A DNA stretch of 64,000 bases, taken from NCBI RefSeq assembly GCF_024199845.1, contig NZ_JANADO010000001.1, positions 8,110,001 through 8,174,000 of the forward strand. The letters run 5' to 3'. Positions 56,664 through 64,000 of the stretch are shown here, piece by piece. This DNA is from Bradyrhizobium sp. CCGB12 (lineage in GTDB: Bacteria > Pseudomonadota > Alphaproteobacteria > Rhizobiales > Xanthobacteraceae). Position 1 is the stretch's first letter. Every line of letters starts with the position of its first letter. The translations under genes and the position numbers were made by a program. Under the pieces are notes generated by a model. The model was not told the DNA's origin. It was given only the letters and a program-made list of their open reading frames with translations, and did no database searches.

Positions 56664-58745
56664 ATGTCAGAACCCCGCCAGATTACGGACCCCGAGACCA
56701 ACCCGCTGCTGAGGGCCTGGGTGACGCCGTTTGCGACCCCGCCCTTCGACGAGATCAAGCCGGAGCACTTCCTTCCGGCCTTCGAGCAGGCCTTCGCCGA
56801 CCACTCCGCCGAGATCGCGGCGATCACCAATGATCCCGCCGCGCCCGACTTCGCCAACACCATCACGGCGCAGGAGCGCTCGGGCAAGCTGCTGAGCAAG
56901 GTCGCGGCGGTGTTCTACGACCTTGTCTCGGCGCATTCCAACCCGGCCATCCTGGAGATCGATAAGGAGGTCTCCTTGCGGATGGCGCGGCACTGGAATC
57001 CGATCATGATGAACGCCGTGCTGTTTGGCCGCATCGCCCAGCTGCACGAGAACCGTGCCAGCCTTGATCTCGCTCCCGAGCAGCTGCGCCTGCTGGAGCG
57101 TACCTACACCCGCTTCCACCGTTCCGGCGCCGGCCTCTCCGAGGAGGCCAAGACGCGGATGGCCGAGATCAACGAGAGGCTCGCCCAGCTCGGCACCGGC
57201 TTCAGCCATCACCTGCTCGGCGACGAGCAGGAATGGTTCCTGGAGCTCGGCGAGGCCGATCGCCAGGGCCTGCCGGAGAGCTTCGTCGCCGGCGCCAAGG
57301 CTGCGGCAGAAGAGCGCGGCATGGAAGGCAAGGCCATCGTGACGCTGTCGCGTTCCTCGGTCGAAACATTCCTGAAGAGCTCGGCGCGCCGCGACCTGCG
57401 CGAGAAGGTCTACAAGGCCTTCATCGCGCGCGGCGACAACGGCAATGCCAACGACAACAACACGACCATCGTCGAGGTCCTGAAGCTGCGGGAGGAGAGC
57501 GCCAACCTCCTGGGCTACCCGACCTACGCCGCCTATCGTCTCGAAGACTCCATGGCCAAGACGCCGGAGGCGGTGCGGGGCCTTCTGGAGCGGGTCTGGA
57601 AGCCGGCCCGCGCGCGCGCGCTCGCCGACCGCGACGAGATGCAGGCGCTGATCACGGAGGAGGGCGGCAATTTCCAGCTCGCCCCCTGGGACTGGCGCTT
57701 CTATGCCGAGAAGCTGCGCCTTCAGCGCGCCAATTTCGACGACGCCGCAATCAAGCCCTATCTTTCGCTCGACCATATGATCGCGGCCGCCTTCGACTGC
57801 GCCACGCGCCTGTTCGGCGTCACCTTCGAGGAACGCAAGGATGTTCCGGTCTGGCACCCGGACGTCCGGGTCTGGGAGATGAAGGGGCCGGACGGCAAGC
57901 ACAAGGCGCTGTTCTATGGTGACTACTTCGCCCGGCCGTCGAAGCGCTCCGGTGCCTGGATGACCTCCCTGCGCGACCAGCAGAAGCTCGACGGCGACGT
58001 CGCGCCGCTCGTTCTCAATATCTGCAACTTTACCAAGGGTGCCGGCGGCGAACCTTCGCTGCTGTCGCCCGACGACGCCCGCACCCTGTTCCACGAGTTC
58101 GGCCACGGCCTGCACGGCATGCTGTCCAACGTCACCTATCCCTCGCTGTCGGGCACTTCCGTGTTCACCGATTTCGTCGAGTTGCCGTCCCAGCTCTACG
58201 AGCACTGGCAGGAGCGGCCCGAGGTGCTGCAAAAGTTCGCCCGCCACTACCAGACCGGCGAGCCGCTGCCGGACGACCTGTTGCAACGCTTCCTTGCCGC
58301 GCGAAAATTCAATCAGGGCTTTGCTACGGTCGAGTTCGTCTCCTCGGCGCTGGTCGATCTCGAATTCCACACCCAGCCGGCCGCGGCGGCCAGCGACGTG
58401 CGAGCCTTCGAGAAGAAGGAGCTGGAGAAGATCGGCATGCCCGAGGAGATTTCCTTGCGCCACCGGCCCACGCAGTTCGGACATATCTTCACCGGCGATC
58501 ATTATGCCGCCGGCTATTACAGCTACATGTGGTCCGAGGTGATGGACGCCGACGCCTTCGGCGCGTTCGAGGAGGCCGGTGACATCTTCGATCCTGCCGT
58601 GGCCAAGCGCCTGCACGACGATATCTACTCGAGCGGCGGATCGGTCGATCCGGAAGCCGCCTACGAGGCCTTCCGCGGCCGTCCGCCCGAGCCGGACGCG
58701 CTGCTCCGCCGGCGCGGCCTGCTCGACGACGCCAAGGCGGCCTGA
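56664..58745 (+). CDS. M3-family oligopeptidase (PrlC/Dcp type)
   Basis: 693-residue zinc metallopeptidase. The HEFGH motif (His477, Glu478, His481) is in LFHEFGHGLHGML, with the third ligand Glu further along near FVELPSQLYEHW. The N-terminal helical lid (WVTPFATPPFDEIKPEHFLPAFEQAF) is that of oligopeptidase A and dipeptidyl carboxypeptidase. It degrades short peptides, including signal peptides, in the cytosol; no signal is present. GGGAA lies upstream of the ATG. It is coupled to the DUF1007 gene by TGATG. Confidence 0.95.
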   Translation: MSEPRQITDPETNPLLRAWVTPFATPPFDEIKPEHFLPAFEQAFADHSAEIAAITNDPAAPDFANTITAQERSGKLLSKVAAVFYDLVSAHSNPAILEIDKEVSLRMARHWNPIMMNAVLFGRIAQLHENRASLDLAPEQLRLLERTYTRFHRSGAGLSEEAKTRMAEINERLAQLGTGFSHHLLGDEQEWFLELGEADRQGLPESFVAGAKAAAEERGMEGKAIVTLSRSSVETFLKSSARRDLREKVYKAFIARGDNGNANDNNTTIVEVLKLREESANLLGYPTYAAYRLEDSMAKTPEAVRGLLERVWKPARARALADRDEMQALITEEGGNFQLAPWDWRFYAEKLRLQRANFDDAAIKPYLSLDHMIAAAFDCATRLFGVTFEERKDVPVWHPDVRVWEMKGPDGKHKALFYGDYFARPSKRSGAWMTSLRDQQKLDGDVAPLVLNICNFTKGAGGEPSLLSPDDARTLFHEFGHGLHGMLSNVTYPSLSGTSVFTDFVELPSQLYEHWQERPEVLQKFARHYQTGEPLPDDLLQRFLAARKFNQGFATVEFVSSALVDLEFHTQPAAAASDVRAFEKKELEKIGMPEEISLRHRPTQFGHIFTGDHYAAGYYSYMWSEVMDADAFGAFEEAGDIFDPAVAKRLHDDIYSSGGSVDPEAAYEAFRGRPPEPDALLRRRGLLDDAKAA

Positions 58746-59383
58746 TGAGCATGCGTGCCCTGTTAGGACTGCTGCTCGCCGCCGCAATGATGTTCGCATC
58801 AGGCGCGGCGAGCGCGCATCCCCATGTCTGGATCACCGCGACCAGCGAGCTGGTCTATGCACCGGACGGCAGCATCACCGGCGTCCGCCACGCCTGGACC
58901 TTCGACGACATGTTCTCGGCCTATGCGGTGCAGGGGCTCGAGAGCAAGACCAAGGGGACTTACACGCGCGAGGAGCTGGGGCCGCTGGCGCAGACCAATG
59001 TCGAGTCGCTGAAGGAATACGCCTACTTCACCTTCGCGCGAGCCGACGGCAAGAAGGAACGATTCCAGGAGCCGGTCGACTACTTCCTCGACTACAAGGA
59101 TACGGTGCTGACCCTGCACTTCACGCTGCCGCTGAAGAACCCGGTCAAGCCCAAGCAGCTGGTGCTCGAAGTGTTCGACCGTTCCTTTTTCATCGACTTC
59201 CAGATGGCCAAGGACAATCCGGTCAAGCTGGTCGGCGCGCCCACGGGCTGTCAGATGAAGCTCGAGCGGCCCAACGACGGCACCGCCAGCGCCCAGAAGC
59301 TCAACGAGCAGACCTTTCTGAACGGCGAGAACGCGAATTTCGGCATGATGTTCGCCAACAAGATCACGGTGGATTGCCCTTGA
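58745..59383 (+). CDS. DUF1007 family exported protein
   Basis: 212 residues. Signal peptide MSMRALLGLLLAAAMMFASGAASA, then the DUF1007 start HPHVWITATSELVYAPDGSITGVRHAWTFDDMFS with conserved His residues, and a beta-rich body ending in FGMMFANKITVDCP. Relatives accompany NicO-family nickel/cobalt transporters and are predicted periplasmic partners or metal presenters. It starts inside the TGATG overlap with the oligopeptidase and overlaps the transporter gene by 4 bp, so the pair is coupled. The HPH start after signal cleavage could bind metal. Confidence 0.88.
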   Translation: MSMRALLGLLLAAAMMFASGAASAHPHVWITATSELVYAPDGSITGVRHAWTFDDMFSAYAVQGLESKTKGTYTREELGPLAQTNVESLKEYAYFTFARADGKKERFQEPVDYFLDYKDTVLTLHFTLPLKNPVKPKQLVLEVFDRSFFIDFQMAKDNPVKLVGAPTGCQMKLERPNDGTASAQKLNEQTFLNGENANFGMMFANKITVDCP

Positions 59384-60504
59384 AGCCGCAACTCTCCCCG
59401 CTTGCGCGCGGGCTGCTCGCCTGCGCCGCCGTTCTGCTGGTCGTGGGCGTCGCCGACGCCGCGCTCCACGATCTCCTCGCGCAAAACCCGTTCGGCGCGC
59501 CGCGCACCGCGCACGCAGCCGAGCCCGGGGCGGGCGGTCCGATCGGCTGGCTCCTGGCAAAACAGTCGGAATTCTATCGCCAGATGTCGACGACGATCCG
59601 GGCCGCGAAGTCCGACGGCTCGGCGGTGTGGACGCTGCTGTTCATCTCGTTTGCCTATGGCATCTTCCACGCCGCCGGCCCCGGCCACGGCAAGGCGGTG
59701 ATCGCCTCCTATCTCGTCGCCAACCGCGAGACCGCGCGGCGCGGCATCGCGCTGTCGTTTGCCTCGGCGCTGATGCAGTCGCTGGTGGCGGTCCTGATCG
59801 TCGGCATCTCGGCCTGGGTGCTGAATGCGACGGCCAAGTCCATGTGCAAGGCGGAAGGCGTGATCGAGATTGCAAGCTACGGCCTGATCGCGCTGTTCGG
59901 CCTGCGCCTGGTCTGGGTCAAGGGCGGCGCCTTCATCCGCGCACTCCAGGCAGCCCAGCCGGTGCCGGCGATTGCGGGCGTGCCGCACGACCACCATGAC
60001 CACGGCCATCACCATCATCATGATGCGCATGATCATCACGGGCATAACCATCATCACCACGATCACGGTCACGCTCACGCCCATCACCACAGCGGGCACG
60101 ACCACGTCCATGACGAGCATTGCGGCCACTCCCACGGACCCACACCCAGCGAGCTCGCTGGGCCCGGCGGCTGGCGGCGCGGGTTCGCGGCGATCCTGAC
60201 CGTCGGCATCCGCCCCTGCTCGGGTGCGATCCTGGTCCTGGTGTTCGCGCTGGCGCAGGGTCTGTTCTGGGCCGGCATCGCCGCGACCTTGCTGATGGGA
60301 TTGGGCACCGCGATCACGGTTGCGGCCATCGCGGTCGTCGCCGTCTCCGCCAAGGGCATCGCCGCCCGTCTCAGCGCAGGACGCGATGGCGGCGGTGCGC
60401 TGTTCATGCGCGGCATCGAATTCGGCGCCGCCGGCCTCGTGCTGCTGTTCGGCGTCGGCCTGTTGTTCGGCTATATCGCCGCCGAACGGACGACGTGTTT
60501 TTAG
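59380..60504 (+). CDS. NicO/RcnA-like nickel-cobalt transporter with His-rich loop
   Basis: 374 residues from TTG 59380, which overlaps the DUF1007 stop by 4 bp (TTGA); the open frame extends far upstream only within the oligopeptidase. Helices include ACAAVLLVVGVADAAL, VWTLLFISFAYGIFHAAGPGHGKAVIASYL and ILTVGIRPCSGAILVLVFAL. The GPGHGKA and GIRPCSGA motifs are those of the NicO/RcnA family. A cytosolic loop at about 203-252 is extremely His-rich (HDHHDHGHHHHHDAHDHHGH...). It exports or imports Ni2+/Co2+, with efflux more usual for RcnA-like forms. A palindromic repeat follows. Confidence 0.92.
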   Translation: MKPQLSPLARGLLACAAVLLVVGVADAALHDLLAQNPFGAPRTAHAAEPGAGGPIGWLLAKQSEFYRQMSTTIRAAKSDGSAVWTLLFISFAYGIFHAAGPGHGKAVIASYLVANRETARRGIALSFASALMQSLVAVLIVGISAWVLNATAKSMCKAEGVIEIASYGLIALFGLRLVWVKGGAFIRALQAAQPVPAIAGVPHDHHDHGHHHHHDAHDHHGHNHHHHDHGHAHAHHHSGHDHVHDEHCGHSHGPTPSELAGPGGWRRGFAAILTVGIRPCSGAILVLVFALAQGLFWAGIAATLLMGLGTAITVAAIAVVAVSAKGIAARLSAGRDGGGALFMRGIEFGAAGLVLLFGVGLLFGYIAAERTTCF

Positions 60505-60564
60505 GTGGGATGCATCTGCGATCCGTGGCGTTGGTCGGGTTTGACGGTCGCGCACCTTGCTCTG

Positions 60565-60648
60565 TCATTGCGAGCGTAGCGAAGCAATCCAGAATCGCTC
60601 CGCAGAAACAGTCTGGATTGCTTCGTCGCGAGAGCTCCTCGCAATGAC
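60565..60648. repeat. Intergenic palindromic repeat, family C
   Basis: About 84 bp with arms GTCATTGCGAGCGTAGCGAAGC / CTCGCAATGAC and inner GAAGCAATCCAGA / TCTGGATTGCTTC. It is closely related to 29370-29490 and lies between the NicO gene and the thioesterase. Confidence 0.75.
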
Positions 60649-60735
60649 GGGCTGGAACCAGTTGCGGCCGCTATGCGAACTCCCTCGGGTCAGCTAATCA
60701 GTCCGTCATACCAACAAGAGCCGTCGGGAGGCCCG

Positions 60736-61173
60736 ATGTCGCGCGAAAACTTCTGGTTCTTTCACCCGTTCCGGGTGCGCTATTCCGAGATCGACGGCCA
60801 GGGTGTCGTCTTCAACGCGCACTACCTGACCTATTTCGACACCACCATTACCGAGTATTTCCGCGCGTTGGGCTTTGACCAATATGCCGACGCGCAGGCG
60901 AGCGGCATCGATTTTCACGTCGTCAAGTCGCTGATAGAATACAAGGCGCCTGTCAGATTCGACTGGGAGCTCGACGTCGGCGCGCGCGTGGCGCGGATCG
61001 GCAATTCGAGCCTCACCTTCGAGCTCGCCATCTTCCTGAAAGGCGGCGCGGACGCGCTAGTGACCGGCGAGGTCGTCTGGGTCTACACCAACCAGGAGAC
61101 CCACCGACCGGCCACGATCCCGGGATCGATGCGGGCGCTGATCGCGACGCGGGAGCGTCATCTTTCGGCGTGA
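60736..61173 (+). CDS. Acyl-CoA thioesterase, hot-dog fold (4HBT/YbgC-like)
   Basis: 145 residues from ATG 60736 with GGGAGG upstream. The hot-dog helix motif YSEIDGQGVVFNAHYLTYFD carries the catalytic Asp (EIDGQG) as in YbgC/4-hydroxybenzoyl-CoA thioesterases, and the strands EYKAPVRFDWELDVGARV and VTGEVVWVYTNQETHRP follow. It hydrolyses an acyl-CoA thioester in the cytosol; YbgC forms act with the Tol-Pal system, but no tol genes are nearby. The substrate is unknown. It is a single gene set off by a repeat. Confidence 0.9.
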   Translation: MSRENFWFFHPFRVRYSEIDGQGVVFNAHYLTYFDTTITEYFRALGFDQYADAQASGIDFHVVKSLIEYKAPVRFDWELDVGARVARIGNSSLTFELAIFLKGGADALVTGEVVWVYTNQETHRPATIPGSMRALIATRERHLSA

Positions 61174-61180
61174 GGCCGCC

Positions 61181-61579
61181 TCACACCGGCAGAAACTGCT
61201 TCAACGCCGGCATGAAGAAGATCCCGAGATTGATCGCAAAGCCGATGCTCCAGAGGATCGAGCGCAGCGTCGGGCGGTTGCCGAGATAGGTCAGCACATA
61301 GGCGATCCGCACGATCAGGAACAGTGCCGCGAGCTCATCGATCAGCTGCTGCGGCGAATCCCTGAATTCGGCGAGCAGCACCGCGAAGGCGAAGAACGGA
61401 AACGTCTCGATGCCGTTCTGGTGCGCGCCGAGTGCACGCCGCGCAAGCGCGTCCTCGAAGAAGGCGGGGTCACGCGGCCGGGAATTGTCGAACGTGCGAA
61501 ACCTGGCCCATTTGATCGAGACGATCGTCGCAAGGTAAAGCAGCAGCGCTCCAAAGACGCACCATTCCGCGAGTGTCAT
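61181..61579 (-). CDS. MAPEG family membrane protein
   Basis: 132 residues from ATG 61577-61579 with AGGGAAG just upstream. Four membrane helices: WCVFGALLLYLATIVSI, FPFFAFAVLLAE, AALFLIVRIAYVLTYLG and SILWSIGFAINLGIFF. The GAHQNGIETFPFFA and RIAYVLTYLGNRPTLRSI motifs are those of MAPEG proteins, which include glutathione-linked membrane enzymes and inactive relatives. Catalytic function in bacterial members like this is mostly unproven. It converges on the thioesterase gene and is divergent from hemH. Confidence 0.9.
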   Translation of the reverse strand: MTLAEWCVFGALLLYLATIVSIKWARFRTFDNSRPRDPAFFEDALARRALGAHQNGIETFPFFAFAVLLAEFRDSPQQLIDELAALFLIVRIAYVLTYLGNRPTLRSILWSIGFAINLGIFFMPALKQFLPV

Positions 61580-61661
61580 CTTCCCTCCCCCGCTTGGAAG
61601 CGACCCTAGCGAAACCCGCCTCATCTTGACAAGTTCGGACCAACGCGCGACCCACAGGGCC

Positions 61662-62699
61662 ATGACCAGCGTCGTCCCCATCGAAAGCGCGAAACCGGCC
61701 GCCCAGTCCGTCCTGCCGCGCGTCGGCGTGCTCCTGGTCAATCTCGGCACGCCAGATACGGCCGATGCGCCGGGCGTGCGGGTCTATTTGAAGGAATTCC
61801 TCAGTGATGCCCGGGTCATCGAGGACCAGGGCCTGGTCTGGAAATTCGTGCTGAACGGGATCATCCTGCGCAGCCGTCCCCGCACCAAGGCGCTCGACTA
61901 TCGCAAGATCTGGAACAACGAGCGGAACGAGTCGCCGCTGAAGACCATCACGCGCTCGCAGGCCGAAAAGCTCGCGGCCGCGCTGTCGGATCGCAGCCAC
62001 GTCGTCGTGGACTGGGCGATGCGCTATGGCAATCCCTCGATCAAGTCGGGCATCGACGCGCTGATCGCGAAAGGCTGCGAACGCATCCTCGCCGTCCCCC
62101 TGTATCCGCAATATTCCGCCTCGACCTCGGCAACGGTCTGCGACGAGGTGTTCCGCGTGCTCGCCCGCCTGCGCAACCAGCCGACACTGCGGGTGACGCC
62201 GCCTTATTACGAGGACACGGCCTATATCGAGGCGCTCGCGACCTCGATCGAGACCCATCTGGCGACGCTCGCCTTCACGCCGGAGCTCATCGTTGCCTCC
62301 TTCCACGGCATGCCGAAATCCTATGTCGACAAGGGCGATCCCTATCAAAGCCATTGCATCGCCACGACCGCGGCGCTGCGCCGCCGGCTCGGCATGGACG
62401 AGACGAAGTTGCTGCTGACCTTCCAGTCGCGCTTCGGCAATGACGAGTGGCTCCAGCCGTATACCGACAAGACGATGGAGCAGCTGGCGAAAGAGGGCGT
62501 GCGCCGAATCGCGGTGGTGACGCCGGGCTTTTCGGCCGATTGCCTGGAGACGCTGGAGGAGATCGCACAGGAGAATGCCGAGATATTCAAGCACAATGGT
62601 GGCGAGCAGTTTTCCGCGATCCCCTGCCTCAACGACAGCGTACCAGGTATGGACGTGATCCGCACCCTGGTGCTGCGCGAGCTCCAGGGCTGGATCTGA
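61662..62699 (+). CDS. hemH: Ferrochelatase
   Basis: 345 residues from ATG 61662. The N-terminus GVLLVNLGTPDTADAPGVRVYLKEFLSD is the ferrochelatase start; the catalytic His lies in VASFHGMPKSY and the metal-side Glu in PGFSADCLETLEEI. Other hallmarks are YPQYSASTSAT and SRFGNDEWLQPYT. It inserts Fe2+ into protoporphyrin IX to form haem at the membrane. It overlaps the next gene's ATG by one base, although that gene may start at a GTG 12 bp later. No other haem genes are nearby. Confidence 0.95.
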   Translation: MTSVVPIESAKPAAQSVLPRVGVLLVNLGTPDTADAPGVRVYLKEFLSDARVIEDQGLVWKFVLNGIILRSRPRTKALDYRKIWNNERNESPLKTITRSQAEKLAAALSDRSHVVVDWAMRYGNPSIKSGIDALIAKGCERILAVPLYPQYSASTSATVCDEVFRVLARLRNQPTLRVTPPYYEDTAYIEALATSIETHLATLAFTPELIVASFHGMPKSYVDKGDPYQSHCIATTAALRRRLGMDETKLLLTFQSRFGNDEWLQPYTDKTMEQLAKEGVRRIAVVTPGFSADCLETLEEIAQENAEIFKHNGGEQFSAIPCLNDSVPGMDVIRTLVLRELQGWI

Positions 62700-62710
62700 T
62701 GGGGTATCCC

Positions 62711-63685
62711 GTGAATCGCCGAGAATGTCTGGCGCTTCTTGGGGTGATCGCGGCGCTGCCGGCCTCAGTGCAGGCGCAGCCGGATGCGACGCGCCGGCTC
62801 GGCGTGCTCTCGGTCACCGCCGCCGAGGATGCGATCGGGCAAGCGCGCAGCACGATCCTGGTCGAGGCGCTCGCCGGCCACGGCTGGAAGGAGCGCGACA
62901 ACCTCAGGATCGATTGGCGTAGCGGCGGCGGCGACCGGGCGAAAATCGCGCGCTTTGCGGACGAACTGGTCGCGCTCAAGCCCGACATCCTGCTTGCGGT
63001 CGGCACGCCCTCGGTCGAGGAGCTGCGCCAGCGCACCACGACAATCCCGATCGTGTTCGCCGTCGTCACCGATCCCGTCAGCCAGGGCTTTGTCAAAAAC
63101 CTCGCTCATCCCGGCGGCAACGTCACCGGCTTCACCGATTACGACGGCCCGCTCGCCGGCAAATGGCTGGAGATGCTGACGCAGGTCACCCCGCCCGTCC
63201 GCCGCGTCTTCGTCGTCTACAATCCCGAGACCGCGCCGTTTGCGCCCTTGATGCTGCGCACGCTCGAGGACGCGGGCCGCACGCTTCACGTGCTCGTCGA
63301 GCCCGCGCCGGTGAGCGACGCCGGCTCGATCGCGGCGCTGGCCTCGCGCAAGGAGGGCGGCCTCCTGGTCCTTCCGGACTTCTTCACCATGGCCAATCGC
63401 GCGCAGCTGCTGGCGGTGATTGGTGAGGCGCGCCTGCCCGCGGTGTTCTGGAGCCGCACCTTCGTCGAGGAGGGCGGGCTGATGTCCTACAGCACCGACA
63501 GTGCCGAGCAGCTCCGCCGCGCCGCCTCCTACATCGATCGCATCCTGAGGGGCGCGCAGGCGGCCGATCTGCCGGTCCAGAATCCCACCAAGTTCGAGCT
63601 GACGATCAACCTGAAGACGGCCAAGGCGCTTGGCATCACGCTCCCCGCGGGCCTGCTCGCAATCGCGAACGACGTCATCGAGTAG
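62711..63685 (+). CDS. ABC transporter substrate-binding protein, ABC_sub_bind family
   Basis: 324 residues from GTG 62711 (GGGG 7 nt upstream; an ATG at 62699 overlaps the hemH stop). The NRRECLALLGVIAALPASVQA start is an export signal with a twin-Arg look. The mature part has the family hallmarks GWKERDNLRIDWRSGGGD, PDILLAVGTPS, TTTIPIVFAVVTDPVSQGFV, HPGGNVTGFT and the C-terminal NPTKFELTINLKTAKALGI. These receptors are abundant in Bradyrhizobium, often as orphans without a permease nearby, as here. The ligand is unknown. Confidence 0.88.
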   Translation: MNRRECLALLGVIAALPASVQAQPDATRRLGVLSVTAAEDAIGQARSTILVEALAGHGWKERDNLRIDWRSGGGDRAKIARFADELVALKPDILLAVGTPSVEELRQRTTTIPIVFAVVTDPVSQGFVKNLAHPGGNVTGFTDYDGPLAGKWLEMLTQVTPPVRRVFVVYNPETAPFAPLMLRTLEDAGRTLHVLVEPAPVSDAGSIAALASRKEGGLLVLPDFFTMANRAQLLAVIGEARLPAVFWSRTFVEEGGLMSYSTDSAEQLRRAASYIDRILRGAQAADLPVQNPTKFELTINLKTAKALGITLPAGLLAIANDVIE

Positions 63686-63772
63686 GGCGGGTGGCGGTCG
63701 GAAAGTCCAGGTTCTGCAAGCTTCTGAGATGGACGAAGGCGGATCTCCCGATCGAGGAGCGCAGCAAGAGTT

Positions 63773-64000
63773 TCATCCCGTCGTCGACCGATGTCGTTTC
63801 TTGGCGATGCGCCGCGCTGCCGCCAATGCCGCACGCGCCCATTTCATAAATTCGTCGGGATCGTCGAACAGTCGGTCAGGTACGCGCCAGAACGACAGCT
63901 CGATGAGCGTGCCCTTCTTCGCATAGTTCAAGGGTGGAGATGAGCGTGCCTCCTCGAAGGTCGCGCGGTTGTCGTCATCGACTCTTAGATAGAGCGTGTT
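63773..64000 (-). CDS. TfoX/Sxy N-terminal domain protein (partial, N-terminus outside window)
   Basis: 75 C-terminal residues of a minus-strand gene that runs off the right edge; the stop is TGA at 63775-63773. The fragment NTLYLRVDDDNRATFEEARS, then LIELSFWRVPDRLFDDPDEF and MKWARAALAAARRIAKKRHR matches the end of TfoX N-terminal domain proteins (strand LYLRVDD, then YxxxPxxLLDDPDE and a basic Ala-rich helix). Stand-alone TfoX_N proteins are common in this genus; their role is not the competence regulation of Sxy. The frame is open throughout the visible part. Confidence 0.78.
   Translation of the reverse strand, partial: NTLYLRVDDDNRATFEEARSSPPLNYAKKGTLIELSFWRVPDRLFDDPDEFMKWARAALAAARRIAKKRHRSTTG

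Noticed and set aside
58579..59379. Long upstream extension of the nickel-cobalt transporter frame
   Set aside because: It runs antiparallel in frame to the oligopeptidase and DUF1007 coding regions; the membrane protein begins at the coupled TTG at 59380.
1..64000. CRISPR arrays, tRNA/rRNA genes, integrases or transposases
   Set aside because: None seen on reading both strands; the repeats are isolated palindromes with no regular spacer structure.

Overview
The window looks like a chromosomal stretch of a Bradyrhizobium-type alphaproteobacterium (Nitrobacteraceae). Support comes from the high G+C content, the EcfG/NepR/PhyR general stress module, a homospermidine synthase polyamine locus, a DUF3551 exported protein, many acyl-CoA catabolic genes, and several families of short intergenic palindromic repeats. 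I saw no rRNA, tRNA, CRISPR array, insertion sequence or prophage. The chromosome assignment is an inference; no marker in the window proves it.

Layout, left. 1-1880 holds two tandem, duplicated Tat-exported TRAP solute receptors on the minus strand. 1949-3034 is a PRISE-type reductase. 3149-6331 is a minus-strand catabolic set: a GntR/FCD regulator with a perfect 20-bp palindrome upstream, an EctD-like dioxygenase and a SAF-domain oxidoreductase. 6472-9219 has an M20 peptidase and an ECF41-like sigma factor opposite a CxxC carboxymuconolactone decarboxylase-type protein. The two genes share a 62-bp region with two face-to-face ECF41-type promoters. Twin alpha/beta hydrolases and an O6-alkylguanine methyltransferase follow.

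Centre. 11884-23991 is an acyl-CoA degradation island: CoA ligase and thiolase on the minus strand; TetR regulator, SDR, enoyl-CoA hydratase, feruloyl-CoA synthase-like ligase, three acyl-CoA dehydrogenases and a nitroreductase on the plus strand. 24093-25955 is the general stress response core, with ecfG-nepR divergent from phyR. Then come HtpG (27466-29343), an RND pump with no local adaptor gene (29513-32662), and a compact acyl-activation/ACP/ligase/reductase cluster (33572-37858). 37985-43336 carries small regulatory and exported proteins, a MATE transporter, a GNAT enzyme and Fe-type superoxide dismutase.

Right. 43573-50336 is a metal locus: two half-permeases, a Zur-box-like operator, a His-rich mini membrane protein, a ZnuCBA-type ABC importer, a COG0523 metallo-GTPase with a His tract, a cytosolic WD40 propeller translationally coupled to it, and MgtC. 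Acetoacetate decarboxylase follows, then a polyamine module (ornithine decarboxylase, GNAT, Rid protein, homospermidine synthase) with a long structured leader. The end holds an M3 oligopeptidase, a DUF1007/NicO nickel-cobalt pair, a thioesterase, a MAPEG protein, ferrochelatase, an ABC_sub_bind receptor and a truncated TfoX-domain gene.

The most promising loosely characterised units are the Zur/WD40/GTPase zinc locus, the ACP-ligase-reductase mini-cluster, the face-to-face ECF41 promoters, and the polyamine operon with its leader.
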